A stretch of DNA of 64,000 nucleotides from an uncultured Bacteroidota bacterium (lineage in GTDB: Bacteria > Bacteroidota > Bacteroidia > Chitinophagales > Chitinophagaceae): the NCBI GenBank assembly GCA_903835005.1, contig CAILLK010000085.1, positions 1 to 64,000 of the forward strand, in the 5' to 3' direction. Positions within the stretch are counted from its first letter, which is position 1. Every line of letters starts with the position of its first letter. Below are positions 50,996 to 60,940 of the stretch, piece by piece. The position numbers and the translations under genes are program-made. The notes beneath the pieces were generated by a model, which did no database searches, had not been told where the DNA came from, and saw only the letters and a program-made list of their open reading frames with translations.

Positions 50996-51469
50996 ATGAA
51001 AAAACTGATGCTTACCTGTGCTATCCTTTGCGCCGTATCATTGATAGCCTCCGCACAAGACAAAAGTGCACCATCACAAGCACAACCTGCCGCAGCCGGA
51101 GCGATGCCTGCACCTCCGCCACCTCCAATGCGCCCTCCCGGACTAAATCCGGAACAAATGGCGCAGCAAAGAGCAAACCGTGCTAAAACAGACTTAAACC
51201 TGAATGAGGACCAATATAAAAAAGCCTATGATGCCGAGCTGGAATTTTCAAAAATCCTGATCCAGGCAAGAACCCGTCCTGAGCCAGGAACTCCCCGGCC
51301 CGACCGCGCTGCTATGCAGCAGGCTATTCAGAAAGCAAACGCAGATAAGGATGCAAAATATAAAGAATTCTTAACTGCCGACCAATGGACAAAATATGAT
51401 GCAGGAAGGCCAAAAATGCCACCACCTCCCGCACCGGCTGCACCAGCGCCTGCTCCGGCAACAAAATAA
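50996..51469 (+). CDS. Exported proline/alanine-rich protein, possibly Spy/CpxP-like
   Basis: 157 residues. Signal peptide ends 'SLIASAQ'. A proline-rich stretch ('PAPPPPPMRPPG') leads to a helical core 'LNPEQMAQQRANRAKTDLNLNEDQYKKAYDAELEFSKILIQART ... ANADKDAKYKEFLTADQWTKYDA', similar in pattern to LTXXQ/Spy-like periplasmic chaperones, and the protein ends in another Pro/Ala run. The role is not certain. A strong terminator follows. Confidence 0.6.
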   Translation: MKKLMLTCAILCAVSLIASAQDKSAPSQAQPAAAGAMPAPPPPPMRPPGLNPEQMAQQRANRAKTDLNLNEDQYKKAYDAELEFSKILIQARTRPEPGTPRPDRAAMQQAIQKANADKDAKYKEFLTADQWTKYDAGRPKMPPPPAPAAPAPAPATK

Positions 51470-51501
51470 TAATTTCTGTTTTAAATGACTATATATTCAT
51501 A

Positions 51502-51530
51502 TTAAAAGCCCGGCAAAACCGGGCTTTTAA
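51502..51530 (+). terminator. Rho-independent terminator after the Pro-rich protein gene
   Basis: TTAAAAGCCCGG / CCGGGCTTTTAA (12-bp stem, 5-base loop) with a TTTTAAT tail. Confidence 0.85.
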
Positions 51531-51906
51531 TATTCCAGTCAGGTGCCAAAAACTCTTCTAAATTTTAGGAAAACAAATGATGTCGCTATTTCATCAATTA
51601 GCCATTTTGATACAATAGTGGGGCAAATTTGTTAACCTTATTGTAGTTCCAGGCTAAGATCATTAAAGCGGAAAAAAGCCTTGAATGAATCGACCTATTT
51701 TTCATTTCATGTCGAAAAAACAAGAAAAATTCGATGTAGCTGTTATTCGAAGAAAAGAGACATTACTTTTGGGGATTTTTATTTTTGCCTGGCACTTTAC
51801 CTATTTTCCAATTACTTTATTTGTTCCATCATTTATAAATTCCGTTCAAATTGAAATCGTTTTGCCACAAGACGCTTATATTAGCTAAGTAGGTGAATTC
51901 CTATGT
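51531..51906. other. Intergenic region without a convincing gene (376 bp)
   Basis: A 67-codon forward frame at 51685 encodes a partly hydrophobic peptide without recognisable family, signal or promoter and is not annotated. No tRNA or repeat is seen. Confidence 0.5.
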
Positions 51907-53298
51907 CTACTTCCCGATACAAAACTTAGAAAAAATATAATCCAGCTTATCCTCTGTAGTTACCTCGCCCGTTATCTCTCCCAATGCAAACAGGCAGGTA
52001 CGGATATCAAGGGCTATAAGGTCGCCGGAAATGTTGTTATCCATGCCCGCCTTTATTTCATGCAATGAATCCAGCACCTTTTGCAGCGCCCCGTAATGCC
52101 GGGCATTGGTGATAATGGTGCCTTCTATATTAATCTCCCCTTCTGCCACAAGGCTGTAAAGGGCGTCCCTCAGCTGATGAATGTTCTCCTTGTTTTTTGC
52201 TGAAAGGTAAATAATGTTATCGCCCAGATCACTGAATACAGACCGGGCCTCATCCAAATCTGCAATATCTGCTTTATTGCCCACCAGCAGGTATCTTATG
52301 CCTGCCTGTTCAAATGCCTCCTTCTGGCTTCTTATCAACCTACTTAAGACTTCCGACCTAAGATTTTCAACTAAGTCAAACAGGTACACTACCACATCTG
52401 CCTTGTTCATCGCATCCCTGCTCCGTTCTATCCCCTGCAGTTCTATCAAATCCATACTATGCTCCCTGATACCGGCAGTATCTGTCAGCCTGAAAAGTAT
52501 GCCGTTTATATTGAGCGTTTCTTCAATAGTATCCCGGGTGGTACCCGCTATCTCGCTCACTATGGCCCGCTCTTCATTAAGCAAGGCATTGAGCAGGGTG
52601 CTTTTGCCCGCATTGGGGCTGCCTATTATAGCTACACTCACCCCGTTCTTGATCACATTTCCCAGCCTGAAGGAGTTGATGAGCTGCTGTGCAGCAATCG
52701 TCAGCCGGTCTATCAGTTCATAAAACCTGGTTCGGTCTGCAAACTCAACATCTTCCTCACTGAAATCCAGTTCAAGTTCCATCAGTGCGCTGAACTGAAG
52801 CAGTTGCTCCCGCATTTGTTTCAGGTCGGCACTGAAGCCCCCGCGCAGGTTGTGCATTGCCGCTTTGTGTGCCGTATCGCTCTGGCTGGCAATCAGGTCG
52901 GCCACAGCTTCGGCCTGTGTCAGGTCCAGCCTGCCATTCAGGAAAGCGCGGAGAGTAAACTCTCCCGGCTTTGCCATCCTGGCCCCATTTGCCATACATA
53001 GCCCCAGCACCCGCTGCAATACATAATCGCTGCCATGGCAGCTGATCTCCGCTACATCCTCACCTGTATAGCTCCTGGGCCCTTTGTATATGCCTGCCAC
53101 CACTTCATCTATCACTTTACTCTCATCCTTTATCCGCCCGAAATGAAGGGTATGTGTTGGTTGCATGGCCAGGTCCTTACCGGAAAATATTTTACCGGCA
53201 ATAACCAGGGCATCACTTCCGCTGAGGCGGATGATACCTATAGCCCCGGCGCCCGGAGGTGTGGCTATAGCAACAATTGTATCGTTGAGGTTGAGCAT
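51907..53298 (-). CDS. mnmE: tRNA uridine-5-carboxymethylaminomethyl modification GTPase
   Basis: 463 residues. The N-terminal formyl-THF-binding domain starts 'DTIVAIATPPGAGAIGIIRLSG'. An embedded G domain (about 220-380) has 'GSPNAGKSTLLNALL' (G1), 'AGTTRDTIEE' (G2), 'DTAGIRE' (G3) and 'VGNKADI' (G4). The C-terminus ends in the diagnostic 'FSKFCIGK'. With MnmG it modifies the wobble uridine of several tRNAs. No mnmG lies nearby. Confidence 0.97.
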   Translation of the reverse strand: MLNLNDTIVAIATPPGAGAIGIIRLSGSDALVIAGKIFSGKDLAMQPTHTLHFGRIKDESKVIDEVVAGIYKGPRSYTGEDVAEISCHGSDYVLQRVLGLCMANGARMAKPGEFTLRAFLNGRLDLTQAEAVADLIASQSDTAHKAAMHNLRGGFSADLKQMREQLLQFSALMELELDFSEEDVEFADRTRFYELIDRLTIAAQQLINSFRLGNVIKNGVSVAIIGSPNAGKSTLLNALLNEERAIVSEIAGTTRDTIEETLNINGILFRLTDTAGIREHSMDLIELQGIERSRDAMNKADVVVYLFDLVENLRSEVLSRLIRSQKEAFEQAGIRYLLVGNKADIADLDEARSVFSDLGDNIIYLSAKNKENIHQLRDALYSLVAEGEINIEGTIITNARHYGALQKVLDSLHEIKAGMDNNISGDLIALDIRTCLFALGEITGEVTTEDKLDYIFSKFCIGK

Positions 53299-53395
53299 GC
53301 TTGCTCAAAAGTAAAGACAATCAGCAAAAAAAGGGACATTTAATAAATTGCCATTTTCATGGTTCATTGTTAATTTGCACTCTTGTATATCATTT

Positions 53396-53848
53396 ATGAG
53401 AGCAGTTATTCAAAGAGTATCCACAGCCAGTGTTACCATCAATAGTGAAATGGTATCAGCTATAGGAAATGGTTTGCTGGTGCTGTTAGGCATTGAAACA
53501 GAAGACAACCCCGAAGACGTGGAGTGGCTTTGTGGCAAAATAGCCCGCCTGCGCATTTTCAGCGATGACAATGGCCTTATGAATAAAGATATCGCTGAAG
53601 CCAATGGTGATATACTGGTGGTTAGTCAGTTCACACTTCATGCCGCTTATAAAAAAGGCAACCGGCCTTCATTTATAAAATCAGCCCGGCCAGAACAGGC
53701 AATACCGCTTTATGAATACTTTTTAAGTACCCTAACTGGGTTAATGGGTAAGACCGTAGCTGCGGGAGTTTTTGGCGCCGATATGAAAGTGGCCCTGGTA
53801 AATGATGGGCCGGTAACCATTCTCATGGACACCCGCAACAGAGAATAA
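53396..53848 (+). CDS. dtd: D-aminoacyl-tRNA deacylase
   Basis: 150 residues from the ATG at 53396 (the open frame starts at 53348). 'MRAVIQRVSTASVTI' at the N-terminus, the active-site 'VSQFTLHA' and the late 'VALVNDGPVTILMDT' (variant of the Gly-cisPro loop NDGPVT) are DTD signatures. The enzyme removes D-amino acids from mischarged tRNA. It diverges from mnmE. Confidence 0.95.
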   Translation: MRAVIQRVSTASVTINSEMVSAIGNGLLVLLGIETEDNPEDVEWLCGKIARLRIFSDDNGLMNKDIAEANGDILVVSQFTLHAAYKKGNRPSFIKSARPEQAIPLYEYFLSTLTGLMGKTVAAGVFGADMKVALVNDGPVTILMDTRNRE

Positions 53849-53906
53849 CGCTAAATGGTTCTTTCAAAAACAAAATAATTTATCCGAAATAAAATTATGC
53901 CACAAC

Positions 53907-56900
53907 TCAGAGCTTAAATTCTGTTCTCAACTGCTCCATTACTTTGTTCAATACACTATTTACCTGTACCAAATCGCTGTCAATTGCCGGGGTTTTCTCC
54001 TCCATCATTTCCAGAGCCAGGACAGCATCCTTTATACTGGTAATGCCTAAGTTGGTAATAGATGGTTTCATTCTGTGTGCATAGTATTTCACGGTCTTCA
54101 GGTCTCCCGACTCATAGGCCTCATTGAGTTTTATCAGTCCTTGCCCGCTTTCTGAAATAAACAACTGAAGCATTTTAAGTATAAAGCCGTTGTCATTGCG
54201 GGCTATGCTCAGTAACTTACCCAGATCATATAGTTGTTCCATAATGATATGTTCTCCTTGTTCATCAATTTTTTCCCCTCCGTTATCTGTAGCTGTTTCC
54301 TGCCCTGAAGCAGCTTCCTTCCTTCCGGCAGCAGGCGCTATGCCCGTATCAGGACTGTCTTTAACAAGCCATTTGGCTACAGGGTTAATCAGATTCTCTT
54401 CGGTATAGGGCTTCACAATAAAATCATTTATCCCGCTTACCTCAAACTGTGCATCTACGCCTTTTATCACATTTGCTGTAAGGGCTATTATGGGCATGGT
54501 CTTTTTAAGTACCTGCCTGATGATCTGCGCTGCCCTGCTACCGTCCATTACCGGCATCTGTATGTCCATCAGCACAATATCAAAATCCTCTTTGCGCGCA
54601 AGTTCCACAGCTTCTTCACCGTTTTCTGCCTCAGTAATAATTGCCCCGTATTCTGTTAGTAACGTACTCGCCAGCAACCGGTTAAGTGCATTATCTTCTA
54701 CCAGTAAAATCCTGCTGCCTTTTATCTTCTTTATATCTGGTTTTTCGGCTGTTTTTTTATCCGAAACCATATACCTGCCCGGCTTGAAATTAAAAATCAG
54801 GTCAACGATAGTACCTTTGTTTTTCTCACTTTTCAGACTGATTGAGCCACCCATCAGTTCCATCAGCTGCCTGGTTATTGCCATACCCAATCCGGTACCG
54901 CCAAACTTCCGCTCCACAGTTTCATCTTCCTGGGTAAATTTATCAAACAAGGTCTCCAGGTACTCCTTTTTTATCCCGATTCCGGTATCCTGTATGCTTA
55001 CTAACACTGTCTGGGTACTTTCTGTTTGATTCAGTAATGTTGCCGATAAGGATACACTCCCTTTTTCTGTAAACTTGATGGCATTACTGAAAATATTCAT
55101 TAATACCTGGTTCAGCCGGTAAGGATCTCCGTTAAGCACAGGCCATATTTTATCATCCATTTCAGATACTAGATCGAGGCCTTTTTCTTCGGCCTTATAC
55201 GCAAGGATATTGATCACCTGAGCTATATTGTCTTCAAGGCTGAAGTCTATTGCTTCCAGGGTTACCTTACCAGCTTCAATTTTAGAGAAATCCAGCATAT
55301 CATTAACTATCGCCAGCAATCCCGATGATGCGCTTTCTACTCCTGAAAGATAATTTTTCTGCTTAGGTGAAAGCGATTCCTTCCACAGCAGTTTTCCGAG
55401 GCCAAGTATCGCATTGAGTGGCGTGCGGATCTCATGGCTCATATTGGTGATAAAGATGTCCTTCGACCGCGAAAGCCGGTCAGCCTTCAGTTTTGCTTCC
55501 CTCAGTTGTTCTGCCAGTTTCTTTTGGTCGGTTATATCCAGATGGATGGCTATGGTGCCTTTCATCTGGCCGTTGGACCCGAACAACGGTGCTGCGCTGG
55601 TTAGCCACCACCTGTTCTCCCCATCCTTGGTTACTACAGATAGTTCGTAGCTGTTGGTTATTCCATATCGTCCTTTTGTAAGCCTGGTTTGCGTTTTCTT
55701 CAGACTTGCGCCCTGCAAAAACAGGTCTGTTGCCTTTTTGGTAATCAGTTCTTCCACATCATATCCGCTCATGGTGCAAAAACGCTGATTGGCAAATACA
55801 ATCCTTTCCTCCCGGTCTATTTCAATCATGCCCAGGTTCATGTTTTCTATAATCCCCCTGTACTTCTCCTCACTTCTCCTCAGCGCTTCTTCTGCATGTA
55901 TCCGCTCTGTAATATTCTGGGCAAACCCTATTACATACGGGTCGCTTCCCGGCTCATTTACCAGGTAATTCTGGTAGAGCAGGTACAGGTGCTTATTGCT
56001 CCTGGTTACAATTTTCATTATTCCGTCAGACTTGCCATGAGTTATTATATCACTCATATAGGTGGCACTGAATCGCGATTGCAATTTCTCTGGCAGCAGT
56101 GATTCAATATTCACTCCCAGCAGTGCCTGCTCACTATATTCCAGCAAATCGCAGGCGGCCGGATTAATAGTCATCAGGCGGCCCGAAATATCGTGGGTGC
56201 ATATCCATGCCTGACTGAAATCAAAAATATCCCGGTATCTCTTCTCACTTAATTTTATCTGTTCCTCAATCCTTTTCCGCTCTGTAATATCTATGCCATA
56301 ATTTATCAGTATTTCCACTTCCCCGTTTTCATCAGTAACAGGGTACATTTTACGCAATTTATATACTGTTCTGCCATCGGGATAATTGATTTTCTCTTCT
56401 CTCTCCTGATGCGATTTTGTGGACTTTACCAGATTAAAGAACTTATCCAGTTCTTCTGTTTCTTCTTCAGTCAGATTAATGCGCCTGCAATACTCATTTA
56501 AGGTTTTTCCTATCATCCACTTCCTCATTTCAGGATCGGGTATTGCAGTAGGGTTTACATAGAGGTATTGGAAGGAGCTGTTATAAACAATAATGTTTGC
56601 GGGTGTATTATTTAATATCTGCTCATAAAATTGTCTTTGAGCTTCAAAAGTGGCTTCTATGGTTTTATTCCTGGTTACATCGGTATATTTCCAAAGCTGT
56701 CCCCGGTATTCATTCAGTGAAAACAACGGTATATAATCTCTTGAAAAAATCCTGCCGTTACGTAATTCCAGCTCATCATTCAGTACGGCATTTTTATTAT
56801 CGATCAGATCATTTATCCGTTCTGTAAACTGCTCAGGCTCATTAAATAAATGAGTTATCTGGCCATATAGATCCGATACATCCGAGCCTATCAGTTTTTC

Positions 56901-57176
56901 AGGTGGCGTTTTAATACCGAAATGTCTGCAGAATAATTCATTGACAATAACAATTTTCCTGTTTTCATCTGTTGCCAGTATTCCGTTCTGCAGGTTGGCA
57001 ATCAATTGGGTCAGCCTGCTGTTTGCCGTAATGAGAGCTTGCCCCGCATCCTCATTCATCAAAGCTTTATTTTTAAGCAATGCCAGTTCTTCCTCTACTG
57101 CAGCAAGTCGTTTTTCTGCTGCTATCCTGGCAGCCTTTTCTTCATCCAGTTGTTTTTCCGGTGAGCGCTTATTCAT
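53907..57176 (-). CDS. Multi-PAS hybrid histidine kinase with receiver and HPt domains
   Basis: 1089 residues and no membrane helix, so cytoplasmic. A coiled coil (about 1-50) precedes four PAS domains (roughly 55-165, 185-300, 315-435, 440-565). Then come HisKA ('ITNMSHEIRTPLNAIL'), the HATPase N box ('NIFSNAIKFTEKG') and G boxes ('DTGIGI', 'GGTGLGMAI'), a receiver with 'VLMDIQMPVMDG', and an HPt with phospho-His in 'YAHRMKPSI'. It follows the sigma-54 response regulator gene by 7 bp and is its likely partner. Confidence 0.93.
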   Translation of the reverse strand: MNKRSPEKQLDEEKAARIAAEKRLAAVEEELALLKNKALMNEDAGQALITANSRLTQLIANLQNGILATDENRKIVIVNELFCRHFGIKTPPEKLIGSDVSDLYGQITHLFNEPEQFTERINDLIDNKNAVLNDELELRNGRIFSRDYIPLFSLNEYRGQLWKYTDVTRNKTIEATFEAQRQFYEQILNNTPANIIVYNSSFQYLYVNPTAIPDPEMRKWMIGKTLNEYCRRINLTEEETEELDKFFNLVKSTKSHQEREEKINYPDGRTVYKLRKMYPVTDENGEVEILINYGIDITERKRIEEQIKLSEKRYRDIFDFSQAWICTHDISGRLMTINPAACDLLEYSEQALLGVNIESLLPEKLQSRFSATYMSDIITHGKSDGIMKIVTRSNKHLYLLYQNYLVNEPGSDPYVIGFAQNITERIHAEEALRRSEEKYRGIIENMNLGMIEIDREERIVFANQRFCTMSGYDVEELITKKATDLFLQGASLKKTQTRLTKGRYGITNSYELSVVTKDGENRWWLTSAAPLFGSNGQMKGTIAIHLDITDQKKLAEQLREAKLKADRLSRSKDIFITNMSHEIRTPLNAILGLGKLLWKESLSPKQKNYLSGVESASSGLLAIVNDMLDFSKIEAGKVTLEAIDFSLEDNIAQVINILAYKAEEKGLDLVSEMDDKIWPVLNGDPYRLNQVLMNIFSNAIKFTEKGSVSLSATLLNQTESTQTVLVSIQDTGIGIKKEYLETLFDKFTQEDETVERKFGGTGLGMAITRQLMELMGGSISLKSEKNKGTIVDLIFNFKPGRYMVSDKKTAEKPDIKKIKGSRILLVEDNALNRLLASTLLTEYGAIITEAENGEEAVELARKEDFDIVLMDIQMPVMDGSRAAQIIRQVLKKTMPIIALTANVIKGVDAQFEVSGINDFIVKPYTEENLINPVAKWLVKDSPDTGIAPAAGRKEAASGQETATDNGGEKIDEQGEHIIMEQLYDLGKLLSIARNDNGFILKMLQLFISESGQGLIKLNEAYESGDLKTVKYYAHRMKPSITNLGITSIKDAVLALEMMEEKTPAIDSDLVQVNSVLNKVMEQLRTEFKL

Positions 57177-57183
57177 AATAATG

Positions 57184-58536
57184 TCAGTTCAGGGACAGTT
57201 CTTTATTCTGTACCATTTTGTATATAGTCGACTTTCCGATGTCCAGTTTTTCCGCTACCTTAATTACATTGTTGTCATATTTCTTAAGAAAATGGCTGAT
57301 AATATCTATAGTGTAATCCTTCAGCGTCTTTTCCTGGTCTACAGATATATCTCCGTTTTTCACTGTTGCAAAATAAATGTCGTCATCCTTTATGTTCTGG
57401 CCATCACACATTACCGCAGCAAGGTCAATAATTGCTTTAAGTTCTCTTACATTTCCAGGGTAATTATATTTCATCAGTTTATCCTTGGCTGCCGGAGAAA
57501 TACCTACCAGGCTTAATTTATTGCTCTTGCAAAATTCCTCCAGGAAAAACTTGGCCAGCAGCAAAATGTCGTTACCCCTGTCGCGCAGGGGCGGCAAGTC
57601 AATGGGCAACCCCATTATCCGGTAAAACAGATCTTCCCTGAAATTCCCCTTCCTCACCTCATCTGCCAGGTTTTTGTGAGTTGCTACTATAAGTCTGCAG
57701 TCCAGGTTCACTTTTTCATTGCCCCCCACCCTTATCAGCTCCCTTTCCTGTAGTACTCTTAGTATTTTGCTTTGCAGGCTCAGGTCAAGTTCTGCTATTT
57801 CATCCAGGAAAATAGTACCCTTATTTGCTTCTTCAAATTTACCGGTTTTGCGGGCCATAGCCCCTGTAAATGCACCTTTCTCATGCCCGAACAATTCACT
57901 CTCAATCAGTTCCCGTGGAATAGCAGCCATATTTACTGCCACAAATGGCTTCTTTTTCCGTTCTGAATTGTAATGAATTGCCTTTGCTATCACTTCTTTT
58001 CCGGTTCCTGTTTCACCCGTTATCGACACATTTATGTTTGTGCGCGATGCCTTTTCCAGCAAAGTAAATATCTTCAGCAAAGGGGGGCTGTTGCCCTTTA
58101 TCGCTTTTTCGAAATCATACTTCTGGCCCAGTTCTTCCTTCAGGTCTTCCACTTCCTTTACCAGCAGCTTCCGCTCCTTTATACGCCCTACCGCATTCCA
58201 CAGCAGTTCCTTGGTATTATCATCTTTAATGAAATAATCCGATGCACCTTTTTTCAGCAGGTCAACGGCTGTTGCCACATCTTCCTGCCCGCTGATAATG
58301 ACCACCGGAATATCCGGATTGAACTGCTTTATTTTCTTCAGCAGTTCCATTCCATTCGTATCCGGAAGTGAATAATCAATGCTGATCAGTGCAGGCTTTT
58401 TCGAAAGATTGGCCATGCAATCCTTACCGGTGGTGTACCGGTATATTTCGTGGTCGGGATTAAGCGACAGATGATACTCCAGTATTTCGCCATACCAGGG
58501 GTCTTCCTCAACAATAAAAATCCGGAATTGATCCAT
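57184..58536 (-). CDS. NtrC-family sigma-54-dependent response regulator
   Basis: 450 residues from the ATG at 58536. A receiver (1-120) has phospho-acceptor Asp in 'LISIDYSLPDTNG' and Lys in 'YFIKDD'. The AAA+ domain has Walker A 'GETGTGKE', the sigma-54 contact loop 'GAFTGA', Walker B 'GTIFLDEI' and 'RLIVATHKNL'. A Fis-type helix-turn-helix ends the protein ('NVIKVAEKLDIGKSTIYKMVQ'). It activates RpoN promoters, probably under control of the hybrid kinase encoded next to it. Confidence 0.93.
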   Translation of the reverse strand: MDQFRIFIVEEDPWYGEILEYHLSLNPDHEIYRYTTGKDCMANLSKKPALISIDYSLPDTNGMELLKKIKQFNPDIPVVIISGQEDVATAVDLLKKGASDYFIKDDNTKELLWNAVGRIKERKLLVKEVEDLKEELGQKYDFEKAIKGNSPPLLKIFTLLEKASRTNINVSITGETGTGKEVIAKAIHYNSERKKKPFVAVNMAAIPRELIESELFGHEKGAFTGAMARKTGKFEEANKGTIFLDEIAELDLSLQSKILRVLQERELIRVGGNEKVNLDCRLIVATHKNLADEVRKGNFREDLFYRIMGLPIDLPPLRDRGNDILLLAKFFLEEFCKSNKLSLVGISPAAKDKLMKYNYPGNVRELKAIIDLAAVMCDGQNIKDDDIYFATVKNGDISVDQEKTLKDYTIDIISHFLKKYDNNVIKVAEKLDIGKSTIYKMVQNKELSLN

Positions 58537-58758
58537 AATTTGGAAAATTAAAATAAAAATACACAAAATCGAAATTATCCATCAATACTTTATTGCAGAC
58601 ACCTATTAATTCTCAGATTTACTTCATTTTGCTTTTCCAAATTTCGGAAAAAATTTCTACAACGTGGAGTTAATTTTTTCATCACCATTTACTATCTACT
58701 GATAATCAACATATTAAAATCAGGCTCGAAATTAGCTATAGAATATTCAGATTATAAA

Positions 58759-59169
58759 ATGAAATTCTCCAACACCATAAAATTTTTTATCGTTTTCAAC
58801 GATTCCTTTTCCAGGTTGCTGTATCATCAGTACCTGGTAAAATTAGGATTTAAGAATAATATTCTCATTGAAAATGCTGAAGATTGCCTCAAAAAACTGG
58901 ACCTGGAACCAGATGTTATTTTCATGGACTGCGGTATGACGCCGATGAGCGGACTCGATGCTTTAAAAATCATCAAAGACACCTACCCCGACATGCATGT
59001 ATTGCTTTATGAATGCCCTAATAAAAAACAATTGATGCAGGAGGCGCTCAATCACGGAGCTGCAGCAGTTATACCCAAAGGTGACCAGGATCTGGAAATG
59101 CTACGCCTGGCTGTAGAAAAAATAGTTGCCGGCAAGTTGGTCAGTCAAAATGCCGAATTAGTTCAATAA
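58759..59169 (+). CDS. Stand-alone response-regulator receiver protein
   Basis: 136 residues, a receiver domain only: 'FFIVFNDSFSRLLYHQYLV', phospho-acceptor Asp in 'VIFMDCGMTPMSGLDAL', Lys in 'AAVIPKGD'. One of the usual two acidic residues at the N-terminal end is replaced by Asn. No output domain follows. Divergent from the sigma-54 regulator by 222 bp, it may act as a phosphate sink or adaptor for the same hybrid kinase; that link is inference. Confidence 0.82.
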   Translation: MKFSNTIKFFIVFNDSFSRLLYHQYLVKLGFKNNILIENAEDCLKKLDLEPDVIFMDCGMTPMSGLDALKIIKDTYPDMHVLLYECPNKKQLMQEALNHGAAAVIPKGDQDLEMLRLAVEKIVAGKLVSQNAELVQ

Positions 59170-59202
59170 TTTATTGCTGGGATCAAGTTATGCTACCTGC
59201 AT

Positions 59203-60126
59203 TCAGGATACTGATTCCGTCCTTTTATGCTTCCAGCGTCTGTGCGACCATAGCCATGTTTCAGGCTGACTTATAATATCCTTTTCCAGCCGCCTTATAA
59301 ACATTTCAGATAGCGCCCCCTCTCCCGTATCAGCAGGGTTTTCTGAGAGCACTTCTGCATTCATTTCATAAAAGCCTCTTTTTATTTTTTTTACCGATGT
59401 ATACAGCACAGGTAGATTCATCTTTTTTGCTATCAGTTCCATCCCTTTAAATACAGGTGTATCCTGGTTAAGAAAAGTGGTCCAGTAGGCATGGGCAGGT
59501 TGCGGTGTCTGGTCTGCTACAAATGCCGTAGCATTGAGCCCGTTTTTATTTACAGCCATTTCGCGGTAGGTATTTTTCATAGCTATCAGCCGGGCGCCCG
59601 AACGGGAGCGGATTCTATGCATCAGCCCGTCGAAATATTTATTGCTGATTGGGTGATATATCACAAATAACTGGTGCCTGGATAGCATGTTGAAGGCATT
59701 GCACGACCACTCCCAGTTTCCGTTATGCCCCATCACCAGCAATACACTCTTCTTTTGATCGGCAAATTTCGACAATACATCAAAAGCCTCCGGAGTAAAC
59801 TGGCACCGCTTTAGTAAATCCTCCTTGCTGATGGTCAGCATTTTAATGGTCTCCAGAAAAAAATCACATAAATGACCATAAAATTTCTTGCAGATATTAT
59901 ACAGCTCCTTTTCTGTTTTTCCCGGGAAAGAGTTGTGCAGGTTGTCCAGCACCACCTTTTTTCGGTACCCGATCAGGCGGAACAGTATCAGGTTCACAAA
60001 ATCTGAAAACAGGTAAAGTAATTTAAAAGGCAATGCAGATACCAGGTATATTAATGGCAGAGTCAGATAATAGATGCCTGCCTGTATTGGTGAAAATGTA
60101 TGGATAGATTTATGCGCTCTATTCAT
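59203..60126 (-). CDS. Lipid A biosynthesis acyltransferase (LpxL/HtrB-like)
   Basis: 307 residues. One N-terminal hydrophobic segment ('GIYYLTLPLIYLVSALPFKLLYLFSDFV') anchors the enzyme in the inner membrane. The HX4E catalytic motif is present as 'GHNGNWEW', followed by 'YHPISNKYFDGLMHRIRSRSGARLI', 'ADQTPQPAHAYWTTFLNQDTPVFKG' and a terminal 'PETWLWSHRRWK', all typical of the family. It adds a secondary acyl chain to lipid A precursors. An upstream TTACAT-T-ATGTAA (60153-60165) might be a regulatory palindrome. Confidence 0.92.
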   Translation of the reverse strand: MNRAHKSIHTFSPIQAGIYYLTLPLIYLVSALPFKLLYLFSDFVNLILFRLIGYRKKVVLDNLHNSFPGKTEKELYNICKKFYGHLCDFFLETIKMLTISKEDLLKRCQFTPEAFDVLSKFADQKKSVLLVMGHNGNWEWSCNAFNMLSRHQLFVIYHPISNKYFDGLMHRIRSRSGARLIAMKNTYREMAVNKNGLNATAFVADQTPQPAHAYWTTFLNQDTPVFKGMELIAKKMNLPVLYTSVKKIKRGFYEMNAEVLSENPADTGEGALSEMFIRRLEKDIISQPETWLWSHRRWKHKRTESVS

Positions 60127-60392
60127 TGTTAATTATATTTAGTAATTATATTTTACATTATGTAATGTTAATCAGTAGAATGCTTATGTTATTACTTTCA
60201 TCGCTTATTAACAACCCTGTTTTGTAACTGAATTTCCACTACAGGTAAAGTTCGTTTTCCTTCGCCCTTCAAGTCTTATACCCGATAGGTAAAAGTTTGT
60301 ATTATTCCCACTTTTTGACCGCCGCCATCTGACTTACTGAAAGCTATCGCCGGATTCGCACCAACCATTCTGGCGCAAATTGATTTATAGAA

Positions 60393-60878
60393 TTACAACG
60401 AATGATCGTTTGTGAAAAACTGTCTGTTATGGCTATTCAAGATATTAGGGTAGTTAAAATCATTTTTTTTCGTTTCACTATTTGTTGTAACCCTCCGCAA
60501 TGCATCATAACTCATTTGCCCGGCTCCGAAGAAAGCGGTAAATAAGGCACCCATCAGCATTGATAAATTCAATATCCACGTATCGGTCATAACCATTACC
60601 TGGTGGGGATTGGAACCAATCCAGAATTTATTTGTTATAAAGGTTACCGGAAGCACAAACAATATAATGATCCACGAACCCGCCTTTGCCTTGAATCCGG
60701 ATAAAATACTCGAAGCGCCCAGTAATGAAATCATTCCCGACAACGGAACGAACAAATAAGGTAGGGGAATACCCTGAGCGCCGGCATAGTTTATGGCGCC
60801 ATCCAAAAAATCACCCAGTCCTGTTGCAAAAAAAACAAGTGAGAATAAGATACGACTAATCAGTGCTAATACTTTCAT
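60393..60878 (-). CDS. DoxX-family membrane protein
   Basis: 161 residues with four hydrophobic helices: 'ISRILFSLVFFATGLGDFL', 'FVPLSGMISLLGASSILSGF', 'GSWIIILFVLPVTFITNKF' and 'ILNLSMLMGALFTAFFGAG', the DoxX pattern. The polar tail is rich in Asn. The biochemical role is unknown; relatives respond to redox stress or sit beside envelope genes. It lies between an LpxL-like and an LpxR-like gene. Confidence 0.78.
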   Translation of the reverse strand: MKVLALISRILFSLVFFATGLGDFLDGAINYAGAQGIPLPYLFVPLSGMISLLGASSILSGFKAKAGSWIIILFVLPVTFITNKFWIGSNPHQVMVMTDTWILNLSMLMGALFTAFFGAGQMSYDALRRVTTNSETKKNDFNYPNILNSHNRQFFTNDHSL

Positions 60879-60940
60879 GTTAAATAATTTTAGTGATTAA
60901 ACTATATTTTTGAAATTTGTTATTGCCTGCTTGTGCATTA

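Noticed and set aside
51685-51888. 67-codon forward frame as a gene
   Set aside because: Partly hydrophobic but without family resemblance, promoter or typical codon use.
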